Assembly (NCBI GenBank): GCA_964531285.1
Contig: CAZHDI010000005.1
Coordinates: 3,085-67,084 of the forward strand
Direction: 5' to 3'
DNA length: 64,000 bases
Source of the DNA: CAZHDI01 sp964531285
GTDB lineage: Bacteria > Pseudomonadota > Alphaproteobacteria > JAJFIK01
A program made the position numbers and the translations under genes. The notes under the pieces were generated by a model. It worked only from the letters and a program-made list of their open reading frames with translations, had not been told where the DNA came from and made no database searches. Of the stretch, positions 54,620-62,482 are shown one piece after another. The number at the start of each line of letters is the position of its first letter. Position 1 is the stretch's first letter.

Positions 54620-55311
54620 TCAATAATGCTCGTCGTCGCTCTCGCCGCTGCGGTCGAGCTTATCGAGACAATCGATCCGTTCCCGGTCGATGGCCTGAGC
54701 CTGCATGGCGCATTGGGCGGCCTGGGCCAGATCGCCCTGATCGCGGGCCGCGCATGCCAGCTCGTCCATAAGCCGCATGCGGTCGGCGGACCGGGTGAGA
54801 TAGTCCTGAAGCGCTGCCTTGTCGGCCTGGCTGGCCGGCGCCCGGGGCGCAGCCGGCGCGCGATCGTCGAGCGGCCGGACCGTGGGGGAGGCCGGGCTTG
54901 ACGATACAGCCCGCCCCGATGCGGCCNNNNNNNNNNNNNNNNNNNNNNNNNNNNNNNNNNNNNNNNNNNNNNNNNNNNNNNNNNNNNNNNNNNNNNNNNN
55001 NNNNNNNNNNNNNNNNNNNNNNNNNNCCGTCCGGGTGCGGGCCGGTCGCGCTTTTCCATGTCGCGCCGGGCCAGTTCTTCATGGATTTCTTCGATACGGT
55101 GGCGCAGGCAGGTCAGGCGTTCATCTGCATCCTGAGCATCAATCACAAAGCGCCGCCCGCTCTCGATCTCGAAGCATTCCGTCAAGAACCGGTCGCGCAT
55201 GGCGATCAGTTCTTCGATCTGCTTGGAATGAAGGGCGCCCTGCTGCATCGGTGTGTCGGCCGTGCCTGTATGACGATCTGATCCTGTCCTCTCGTCGCTG
55301 GACGGCCTCAT
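54620..55311 (-). CDS. Hypothetical helical protein split by an assembly gap
   Basis: Upstream of the gap (55027-55311 on the minus strand) the frame encodes MRPSSDERT... leading into a coiled-coil-like helix (SKQIEELIAMRDRFLTECFE, DERLTCLRHRIEEIHEELAR). Beyond the gap the only frame with protein-like character ends at the TGA of 54620-54622 and reads an Ala/Pro linker, then KAALQDYLTRSADRMRLMDE and AAQCAMQAQAIDRERIDCLD. It has no start codon of its own, so it is easy to miss. I take both as halves of one gene; two genes are possible. The start may instead be the ATG at 55248. No family recognised. The two halves join in one frame only if the true gap is not exactly 100 bases. Confidence 0.5.
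54927..55026. other. Assembly gap (100 N)
   Basis: A run of exactly 100 N, inside the split hypothetical gene. The flanks share no obvious sequence. Confidence 0.99.
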
Positions 55312-55788
55312 GGTGTCGTTCTGCGACCCCAAGCCATCCACGGGCACGCCACGTCGCGCTTGGCCCGTCATCATTCCATCCCCCCACAGTCCGTCCGGTC
55401 GTTGTCTGGCGGGTCTTCGCCCGGCCTGGCCGTCAACGCCGGCTCCCAACCGGCTCATCCGCACCGCGCGCATACCGACACGATGTGTGCTTGGTCGCCG
55501 ATAACCCGGCTTTTGCCGACAGTCCGGCGCGTCCTTACCATCCGTGTAAGGAGTAACGAGGCGTGCCGACCTCTGGCCGGGTGCCATGACGGTCCGGTCG
55601 GGAAATCCCTCTTGGCCGTCTTGTCATTCTGGATAGAGCCGAGCTGAGACCCCTGCGTCGGCACTCGAGGCGAAGCGCGGTATCGCCGGTCGTCCTCAAA
55701 CGGATGATAAGTACGCTAACACCGGTTAATAGCCCCGTCTATAATTTTCGGGGCCCTTCATGTCGGTTCTGCGTCAAGTGGTGGCTGG
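55312..55788. other. Intergenic region without recognisable gene
   Basis: About 475 bases between the split hypothetical gene and mnmC. Two hairpins are visible: CCTTAC/GTAAGG around 55534-55552, and GCCCCG/CGGGGC at about 55732-55754 whose loop is TCTATAATTTT. Neither has a clear role. Composition is slightly more A/T-rich toward the mnmC end. Confidence 0.55.
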
Positions 55789-57883
55789 TCACATTTTGCC
55801 CGGCGCGTGCGAAAATTTTCTGCGGTCCGGCGGCTGTTTGAGCGCACGGATGAGCGTGCGCGCCGGATGGAGGGCGTCGGCGATCGCGCGCTCCACCGGC
55901 CAGGGGTCGCCGCAGATTTGGCTGGCGATCAGCTCCGCCGCCAGCGGGGCCGTGGTCAGCCCCCGTGAGCCCAAACCCGTGAAAACATAAAGAGAATGCC
56001 AATACTCTGCGCGCGGATAGACCGCGTTGTTCCCATATTTGTGTAGGTCTCGATATGCGCTGATGTATGACCCTTCATTCGGCAATGCACCCGCCAACGG
56101 CATATGATCGGGCGTCGTGGCGCGATAAGCCGCGCGTAAGTTTGGGTTTGTGCAATCGACCGTATCCAGAAGATCGGGCACGGGGCCGGACGCCAGGGCA
56201 CGAATGCGCTCAAGCGCATCAGGTTGTATCGGGGCGTCCGCCCGAACCGCCTGCGGGGCGACCGGATCGTAGGTGGCGCCCATGGCCACGCCGCCGCCGG
56301 GCAGGGGCGCCATGTAGCCGCCATAGGTCACCGGGCGGGCCGGGCCGCCGGTCCCCGGAAACACGGCGATATGACCGAGCGAGGCCCGCAGGCCGAGGGC
56401 GTGTCCGTCCGGCGCGGTCAGCGCCCCAAGCCCGTTGGCCAGGATCGTGAGGTCAGGTCCGTCCGGTTCCGGGCCGTCCCAGGTCTGGCGCTGAAGTTCG
56501 GTTTCGCCCGCGAGAAACCGGCACAGGCCCGGCGGATCGACGGTGCCTGCAAGGCCGTGAAACAGCGCCGGTCCGCTCAGGCGCGCGCCGGCTAGTTCCG
56601 AGGCCGCGCTCCGGGGAAGGAACCGCAGGGCCTCAAGGGGGAGAACGCCGGCGTCGATGAGTTTGACCGCGCGGATCCAGGCGGCGGTGCCGGGCAGCGC
56701 CTGAACGATCCCCTCGAAGCGGGCAATAGCGTGCGCGCCGTGCAGGAGATGACGCAGATAAAGGAGCGCGGCACTGTGAAACCGGCTGGCTGGGGTCTCC
56801 TCCACGCTGGGACGCGCCATCACCAGCCCGATGGGGTTTCCCGATGCCGCCGCCGCGAGACCGCCGTGCCGGTCGAGAAGGGTGACCGGGATGGCCCGGC
56901 GCCGAAAGGCCGCCGCCAGGGCCGCGCCGGCAATACCGCCGCCAATGATACGGACCCGCGCGGGCGGGGTATCGGGCGCGTCCGGCGGTGCGGTCCATGC
57001 CGGTCCGGGCCATGCNNNNNNNNNNNNNNNNNNNNNNNNNNNNNNNNNNNNNNNNNNNNNNNNNNNNNNNNNNNNNNNNNNNNNNNNNNNNNNNNNNNNN
57101 NNNNNNNNNNNNNNNCCATGCCGGTCCGGGCCATGCAGGCGAGGGCGGGCCGGTGAACCGGCCGGTGAGCATGTCGCGTTTGGACCCGAAGCCCGGCGCC
57201 TTCTCGACCGCAAACCCGGCGGCACTCAAGCCCCGGCGGACCGCGCCCGCAACGGTGAAGGTGGCAAGCCGCGCGCCCGGCGCCGACAGGCGCGCCAATT
57301 CCCTATACAACCCATCGGTCCACATCTGAGGGTTGTGCGAGGGCTTGAATCCGTCCAGAAACCAAGCATCCACCGACGCGGTGAGATGGGCGAATTGCTC
57401 GGCGGCATCGCCGTGCATCAGGGTCAAGGTGACCGTTTCGGACAAATGGAGACGGTGAAAGCCCCGATGCGGCGTTTCATAAATATGGACGAGGCGCCGC
57501 GAAAACGGCGCCACCTCCGGCCATCGGTCCTGGAAACGGGCCTGAACCGCCGCCATCTGATGCCGGCTCAAGGGAAAGGCTTCGGCCGAGACGATATGAA
57601 GCCGCACGCCCGCCGGGGCATGCGCCTGCCACAGCGCCCAGGCGGCCAGGATGTTGAGCCCGGTCCCGAAGCCGGTCTCGCCGATGGTGAAGCGGCGCCG
57701 GGCTCGCACGCCCGGATCGTGCCAGGCGCCGGGCAGGCCGGTCCCGGCAAGGAAGACATGGCGGGTTTCGGCCAGACCGTCCGCCCGGGAGAAATAACTG
57801 TCCTGGAACCGGGCCGAGAAGGGCACGCCCTCCGGGGTCCAGCCGAGTTCGGGAGCCGATGCGGGACGAGAGGTCTGGGTCAT
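55789..57883 (-). CDS. mnmC: Bifunctional tRNA U34 methyltransferase / FAD oxidoreductase MnmC (gap inside)
   Basis: MnmC finishes the mnm5s2U34 modification of tRNAs: the FAD domain removes the carboxymethyl group and the MnmD domain methylates with SAM. The N-terminal part has FTIGETGFGTGLNILAAW (SAM site) and DAWFLDGFKPSHNPQMWT. After the linker, RVRIIGGGIAGAALAAAF is the FAD-binding motif, and the C-terminus has TGLGSRGLTTAPLAAELIAS. The ATG at 57883 is used. A 100-N gap lies in the linker, flanked on both sides by the same 21 bases; merging them restores one reading frame. The last 130 or so codons (55985-56170) are less GC-rich than the rest. Confidence 0.9.
57016..57115. other. Assembly gap (100 N), probably spurious
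   Basis: The 21 bases before the gap (56995-57015) are identical to the 21 bases after it (57116-57136). Collapsing gap and one copy keeps mnmC in frame. Confidence 0.95.
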
Positions 57884-58100
57884 GAACGCCCGGATTTTGG
57901 AGCGCTGCGCCAGCGCGCGTAAAGGCGTGTAGAGGAGCCACACATGGGACCCGGAGGCAAGCGGCTGTGATCCTTGCCACACGGAGAACCGAATCGAGCC
58001 ATAGGCGTGCCATCTGACGTTGCGGTACTGTCATAAGCCTCCGACATCGAGGGCCGCATGATCCGTGCAAACGCAGGTTGTGGCGGAAGGGAGAGGGGTT

Positions 58101-58769
58101 ATGAACATCATCAAACAGGCTGCGGCGGCGGTCCTGGTCCTTGGGCTGGCCCCGGCAGGGATCGCCTGGGGCCAGACCCCGGACGACCGGCCCGCTTTGC
58201 ACCCGCTCGAGGCCTATTGTGTCGATTACCGCCTGACCGGCATCCAGACCGGCGATCTGACCGAATGCATCCGGGCCCATGGCTATGAGCGGGTTGAGAA
58301 GCGCAAGGTACGCATCGAGATGGCTGGCGAGATCCAGGAGCGTCACGACCGGCTGATTTATCTGGGTCCGGATCTCATCTCGATCGATCTCGCGAACGGC
58401 ACGGCCATCAAGGTGGACAATCCCGAATACGAGACGGTGATTGACATGGTCGCCGATCCCGATGGTGACGATATTGCCGATATCTTCGCCCGGGCGCTGG
58501 GTGGCGAAGCCACGGACGAGACCAAGGTCATCGCGGGCGTATCCTGCACGGTCTGGCAGGCTTCCCAAGGCGATCAGAACGCCTCCTGGTGCATGAGCGC
58601 CAACGGGCTCGTTTTGGAATTCGTCATGGCCAATTTCGCCAAGCGGGCGACCGCCGTGCGCGTCGGCAAGGGTGGGCCGGAGTCCGATTATCAGGTGCCG
58701 GACGGTATCACGCTGGACGAGCCGGGCGATCTGACCGGTGAGGGATCGCCTTACGTTCCGGTCCAGTAA
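58101..58769 (+). CDS. Exported protein of unknown function (possibly DUF4412-like)
   Basis: A 222-residue protein with a signal peptide (MNIIKQAAAAVLVLGLAPAG, cleavage near AWG). The mature part has four cysteines, two of them close together in EAYCVDYRLTGIQTGDLTEC, and strands such as KVRIEMAGEIQERHDRLIYL and VIAGVSCTVWQASQGDQNAS. The arrangement recalls the DUF4412 family of periplasmic proteins, but the match is weak and I give no function. A GGAGAGGGG ribosome-binding site precedes the ATG. It is divergent from mnmC and convergent with the Rieske gene; three adjacent hairpins mark the junction, the first spanning its stop codon. Confidence 0.65.
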   Translation: MNIIKQAAAAVLVLGLAPAGIAWGQTPDDRPALHPLEAYCVDYRLTGIQTGDLTECIRAHGYERVEKRKVRIEMAGEIQERHDRLIYLGPDLISIDLANGTAIKVDNPEYETVIDMVADPDGDDIADIFARALGGEATDETKVIAGVSCTVWQASQGDQNASWCMSANGLVLEFVMANFAKRATAVRVGKGGPESDYQVPDGITLDEPGDLTGEGSPYVPVQ

Positions 58770-58817
58770 GACCGGACCGCTCCAGCAAGACAGGAGCGGA
58801 CGGCGCCCCTGCCGTCC
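58757..58817. terminator. Three adjacent perfect hairpins between convergent genes
   Basis: TCCGGTC/GACCGGA (58757-58776, loop holding the TAA stop), CCGCTCC/GGAGCGG (58777-58799) and GGACGGC/GCCGTCC (58798-58817) each have perfect 7-base stems and follow one another almost without spacer. They fill the gap between the two stops and probably act as a bidirectional terminator. Confidence 0.6.
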
Positions 58818-58818
58818 G

Positions 58819-60285
58819 TCAGCGGAAGACCGGTTCGCCGGCCCGGGCTGGACCCACGGACGGCGCCTCGCCCAGATAGGCCATCAGCACGGCATGGAAA
58901 TGCCGGATACGCCGTTCCTGATCGCCCAGATACGGTCCTTCGAAGCTCATCGAGTGCATGTTCTTCTGGAGGGCCGCCAGCATTTCGGCATCCTTGTCGA
59001 TGATCGGGCCCAGACTGACATCCCCAAAACCGTGGGCGCTGTAGGGCGCGCGTTCGATCGGCCGGGCGGGGTCCTGATAGGCCAGTGCCTGAACATCGCA
59101 GAAGCACTTGTTCGGATCGGTCGGGTGCGGGCGCAGCCGCTTGATCAGCACATGATCGGCGAAGATATCGGCGACGATGTTCGGGAAAATCGTATACTGA
59201 TAATTATCGCTGAGCTGCTCATCGTTCAAGAAACGGTAGGGCAGATGGGTGGCGCTGTTTTCCATCTCCCGCCGGGCCTTCTGGATGGCCCGCCGCGCCG
59301 CTGCCGGACGGTTGTCGAAATTGCGCGGATGAATACCGAGTGCCGACAACTGCCGCGCCGTCTCCGGCGCGATGTTGACCTGATCAGGATGGCGCGTGGC
59401 GGGCTGATAGAACGGCACGAGCATCCGGCTGTGCCGGCCATAGGTGTCGATCTGCACATGGTAATCCTCCGTCCACGGCAGGACCTGAGGGTGCAGCGCC
59501 TTCATCCGGTAGGTTTCGGTGAAGCAGTCCAGCGCGGCTTTCCAGTTGCACGGCCATTCGATGGTCTTGTCCATCGTATGCACCAGGGCTTCCCACTGAT
59601 AGCACGCCAGATGATCGGGCAGGTTCTCCAGGAAATCGCGCAGGGACTCGCCATGCGGATTGAGGTTGATGAACACCCAGCCCGCCCAGGTGTCATGCCG
59701 GACGGTTTTGAGGCCCAGCGCGTCCGACGGCACGCCTTGGGGGAAGGTCTCCGCATCCGGAACGTTTTTGAGTTGCCCGTCGATGCTCCATTCCCAGTGA
59801 TGGAACGGGCAGCGGAAGCTTGCCGTGTTCTGGGTCGTCACGGCCTCCGGCGTGCGCTCGACAATGGGCTCGCCGCGATGCCGGCAGACATTGAAAAAGG
59901 CGCGGATGCTGTCGTCCCACTGACGGACGATGAGGATGGATTCGTGGCCGATCTCGAACAGGACATGATCGCCCGGTTGGGCAATGTCGCTCTCGCGGCA
60001 CGCCATCAGCCACGACCGCGACCATAGCCCCTTCCATTCCCGGCCCATGAAGGCCGGCGACGTGTAGCGTTCCGCCGGGATGCGGTCATAGCCGAGATCC
60101 GGATCGGCGGCCTTGTCGGCCGGCGTGCCCTTGCCGACGCGGGGCTCGACCCGGTGCGGCGGCGCGGCATGCAGTTCCGTTGCCGGCATATCGGTATTCG
60201 CGCTCACGGCCCGGGTTTTGAATTTCGGACGGGTGATCAGAAACTGATCTTCAGGGCGCTCTTCGGTCCATGGAAACAGAGGCAT
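58819..60285 (-). CDS. Rieske non-haem iron oxygenase alpha subunit with altered iron site
   Basis: A 488-residue ring-hydroxylating-oxygenase-type protein. The Rieske 2Fe-2S ligands are intact: C134-x-H136 in CRHRGEP and C159-x2-H162 in CPFHHWEW. The mononuclear-iron motif of the family, ExYHxxxxH, reads E257-T-Y-R260-MKAL-H265, with Arg in place of the first His. The flanking NWKAALDCF and HPQVLPW are otherwise normal. The substrate is unknown, and no ferredoxin or reductase gene is in the window. It is the third gene on the minus strand after the E1-alpha- and E1-beta-like genes, with a 108-base gap, and probably belongs to their transcription unit. Confidence 0.85.
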   Translation of the reverse strand: MPLFPWTEERPEDQFLITRPKFKTRAVSANTDMPATELHAAPPHRVEPRVGKGTPADKAADPDLGYDRIPAERYTSPAFMGREWKGLWSRSWLMACRESDIAQPGDHVLFEIGHESILIVRQWDDSIRAFFNVCRHRGEPIVERTPEAVTTQNTASFRCPFHHWEWSIDGQLKNVPDAETFPQGVPSDALGLKTVRHDTWAGWVFINLNPHGESLRDFLENLPDHLACYQWEALVHTMDKTIEWPCNWKAALDCFTETYRMKALHPQVLPWTEDYHVQIDTYGRHSRMLVPFYQPATRHPDQVNIAPETARQLSALGIHPRNFDNRPAAARRAIQKARREMENSATHLPYRFLNDEQLSDNYQYTIFPNIVADIFADHVLIKRLRPHPTDPNKCFCDVQALAYQDPARPIERAPYSAHGFGDVSLGPIIDKDAEMLAALQKNMHSMSFEGPYLGDQERRIRHFHAVLMAYLGEAPSVGPARAGEPVFR

Positions 60286-60393
60286 TCCGGGTCTCCGCTG
60301 CCCCGCATCTCATCAGGGCGTGACTGATCCCGCGCCGGCCATCGCGCCGGCAACGGGAGTCGTGAACGCCTCAGCATGGGCAAAAGCGCGGCG

Positions 60394-61371
60394 CTAACGC
60401 AAGACCGGCCCGCTCACAGTCCCCCGAATGCCCTCCGCCACCGCTTCGGCAGTGGTGCGCGTATTGGCGCGATCCGGCGCAACCGTGATGCGGCGCACCG
60501 GTGCAATCAAATGGCCTATACCGCGTTCGGCGACGCAGGCCGCAATCTCGGCGGCAAACGGACACCGAACGGGACCTAAGTCCAAAACGGCGAGCCGCCC
60601 GGTTCGCGCCACATCATCCAGGATCAGGCCCCGGTCGAGCGGCGCGACGGTGCGCGGATCGATCACGCTGGCATGGAGTCCGTCGCTGCGGGCCAGCCGG
60701 TCGGCTGCTTCGGCGGCGGCATGGGCCAACGGTCCGGGTGCGACCACCGTGACATCCGTGCCCCGGCGCACCACGCGTCCTCGGCCCAGACCAGCATCGC
60801 CCGGCGCATCCGGGAAACCCGCCGGCCCGGTTTCGGGTTCCAGGAGCAGAACCGGGCCGTGATGGCCGAGCGCCGCCGCGGTGAGAGTGCGGGCATCCAA
60901 GGCGTCCGCCGGCAGCGCGACCGTGAGCAGCCCCGTCTGGGCGGCCAGGATGGCGGCCTGATGGCGCGATCCCTGGTCCGCGGCCGTGCGGCACCGGATG
61001 AACAGACGCGGCGCGCCGCCGCCGCCGGTGCCGGCCTGCAAGGCTTCGCCGTGCCGCATCAGGGCATCGCTCAGACCATCGAGCCGGGGGGCCGCGCTGA
61101 GATCGAGGAGGACCCGCGCACCATCATCCGCCGCCGCGACCGCGGTGCCGATCACGGTCGGCGCCTCGAAGGCCAAGCGGAGGACCCGCCAGGGGCCGAA
61201 GGTCTTGTGCAGGGTCCGCTCCGGGGGGCCGCGCCGACCGGCATCGGACGGGTCCGCAGCATCGGCAGGACCGGCAAAAATAGCGATGGCGGTGTCGTCC
61301 GCGGCCATGGCGGCATGGATTTGATCGTCAATCGACGGGACGGGCGCAGGGACGGACGGCATCTGGCTCAT
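60394..61371 (-). CDS. E1-beta-like (transketolase-fold) protein, probably degenerate
   Basis: A 325-residue protein that aligns along its length with the beta subunit of pyruvate/2-oxoacid dehydrogenase E1. HKTFGPWRVLRLAFEAPTVIG matches the segment that leads to the catalytic Glu, QGSRHQAAILAAQTGLLTV matches the AAQHSQ..AW..IPGL segment, and the C-terminal domain has VVAPGPLAHAA, VIDPRTVAPLDRG and RTGRLAVLD. The Glu that activates thiamine diphosphate (TPITEH in PdhB) appears as FEAPT, so the Glu is one position off or absent, and the usual final motif PMPYAANLE reads TVAPDRANT. The ATG overlaps the E1-alpha-like stop (ATGA, 61368-61371). Confidence 0.75.
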   Translation of the reverse strand: MSQMPSVPAPVPSIDDQIHAAMAADDTAIAIFAGPADAADPSDAGRRGPPERTLHKTFGPWRVLRLAFEAPTVIGTAVAAADDGARVLLDLSAAPRLDGLSDALMRHGEALQAGTGGGGAPRLFIRCRTAADQGSRHQAAILAAQTGLLTVALPADALDARTLTAAALGHHGPVLLLEPETGPAGFPDAPGDAGLGRGRVVRRGTDVTVVAPGPLAHAAAEAADRLARSDGLHASVIDPRTVAPLDRGLILDDVARTGRLAVLDLGPVRCPFAAEIAACVAERGIGHLIAPVRRITVAPDRANTRTTAEAVAEGIRGTVSGPVLR

Positions 61372-62210
61372 GGTTGCGCCCCCACCTCAAATGATCCGGG
61401 CCGCGCCGGGGCCGGGCGGGCCCAGGGTTTTGCATGCTCGGCCTGAAGATCCACCGCCTCGCGGGCCATGGCGAGGTCGTCCTGGCTCAACAGATCGGCG
61501 GCGATCACCTTGTCCTCGAACACGCCAAGCGGATCGGCGCCGCCGCAGGCCAGTTCCAGAACACTCGGGCCCCGGCCCTGGCGGGCCCGCGTCAGAGCCT
61601 CCTGGCCATGATGGCGCACCGCGAACAGATCCGCGCCATCCACCGCGCCAACGGTCAGCCCGAACCCGGCCGCGCGGGCACTGAAGGGGGTTTCAGGGGC
61701 CGGCGCCTGCCCGTCATCGGCTGTTTTGCTCAAGGTCGGACGCGGGACGAGAAACAGCACCGGCGCGCTCACGGCCTGAGCCGCCCGCAGGCTGTCATAG
61801 GTCGCCCCGGTCTCCAGATCCGCCGGCGCCAGCGCGCACACAACGGCCGCACCGGGGGTGCGCAGGCGCGCGGTCAGCGCCCGGCCCACGGCACCGGTGA
61901 CGCCCAGGCCCGCGGTGATCCGGGGCAGCGCCTCGCCGCCCGACGGACCGGAGGCCAGGCTGCGCGCAATCCGGGTGCGCCGGTCCGTGCTGTTCCGGTC
62001 TTCCAGAAGATCGTCGAGCCGGCGCCCGGAGGCCGCCAGGAGGGCCGAATCGCGCTCGGGCGCAGTCAGATGATCGCGGGTCTCCAGCAGCAGGGCGATG
62101 CCGGTCAGCCAGGCCGCCCGCGACGCCCCGTGCCCGGCAGCCCTGTCGAGCCGGCGGACCGCGCACATCCGGCGATACATATCGAGCAGTTCCTGGCGCG
62201 ATGGACTCAC
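61368..62210 (-). CDS. E1-alpha-like protein lacking the thiamine-diphosphate motif
   Basis: A 280-residue protein, about 50-60 residues shorter than PdhA. The N-terminus ELLDMYRRMCAVRRLDRAAG is the E1-alpha opening (YRxMxxIRRFE). The core ITAGLGVTGAVGRALTARLR aligns with the GAQVSLGTGLAFAxxY segment. Where E1-alpha has the TPP signature (GDGAxNQG ... ENN), this protein has LAPADLETG (about 127-135) and LVPRP (about 154-158), so the Mg-diphosphate ligands are missing. The RYRGHSMSD loop that carries phosphorylation/active-site residues is deleted. The start is GTG at 62210 behind AGGGGGT. It heads the E1-alpha/E1-beta/Rieske set. Confidence 0.72.
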   Translation of the reverse strand: MSPSRQELLDMYRRMCAVRRLDRAAGHGASRAAWLTGIALLLETRDHLTAPERDSALLAASGRRLDDLLEDRNSTDRRTRIARSLASGPSGGEALPRITAGLGVTGAVGRALTARLRTPGAAVVCALAPADLETGATYDSLRAAQAVSAPVLFLVPRPTLSKTADDGQAPAPETPFSARAAGFGLTVGAVDGADLFAVRHHGQEALTRARQGRGPSVLELACGGADPLGVFEDKVIAADLLSQDDLAMAREAVDLQAEHAKPWARPAPARPGSFEVGAQP

Positions 62211-62308
62211 CGGCGACCCCCTGAACCAAATCCCTTAACGCCGTTTGAGTATAGCAAAGCCGCCGCCCCTGTCTCGGGGTCCTGTCCCACTGCGGCACAT
62301 CGCACGCC

Positions 62309-62408
62309 NNNNNNNNNNNNNNNNNNNNNNNNNNNNNNNNNNNNNNNNNNNNNNNNNNNNNNNNNNNNNNNNNNNNNNNNNNNNNNNNNNNNNNNNNNNN
62401 NNNNNNNN
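62309..62408. other. Assembly gap (100 N)
   Basis: A run of exactly 100 N in the divergent intergenic region between the E1-alpha-like and SDR genes. Promoters and operators of both may lie in the missing DNA. Confidence 0.99.
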
Positions 62409-62482
62409 GGTCTTGCCGGGTCCGGCGCACAGGGGCACGATCAGCCGAACCGATAAAATACCGCACCCTTGGAGGACACCCC

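Noticed and set aside
55732..55754. TATAAT within a hairpin loop as a promoter -10
   Set aside because: No -35 hexamer lies 16-19 bases upstream and transcription to the right would only be antisense to mnmC.
54927..57115. Genomic island or recombination hotspot suggested by several N runs close together
   Set aside because: The runs are all exactly 100 N, the standard scaffold placeholder, and at least one is explained by an unmerged contig overlap; they reflect assembly difficulty in GC-rich DNA.
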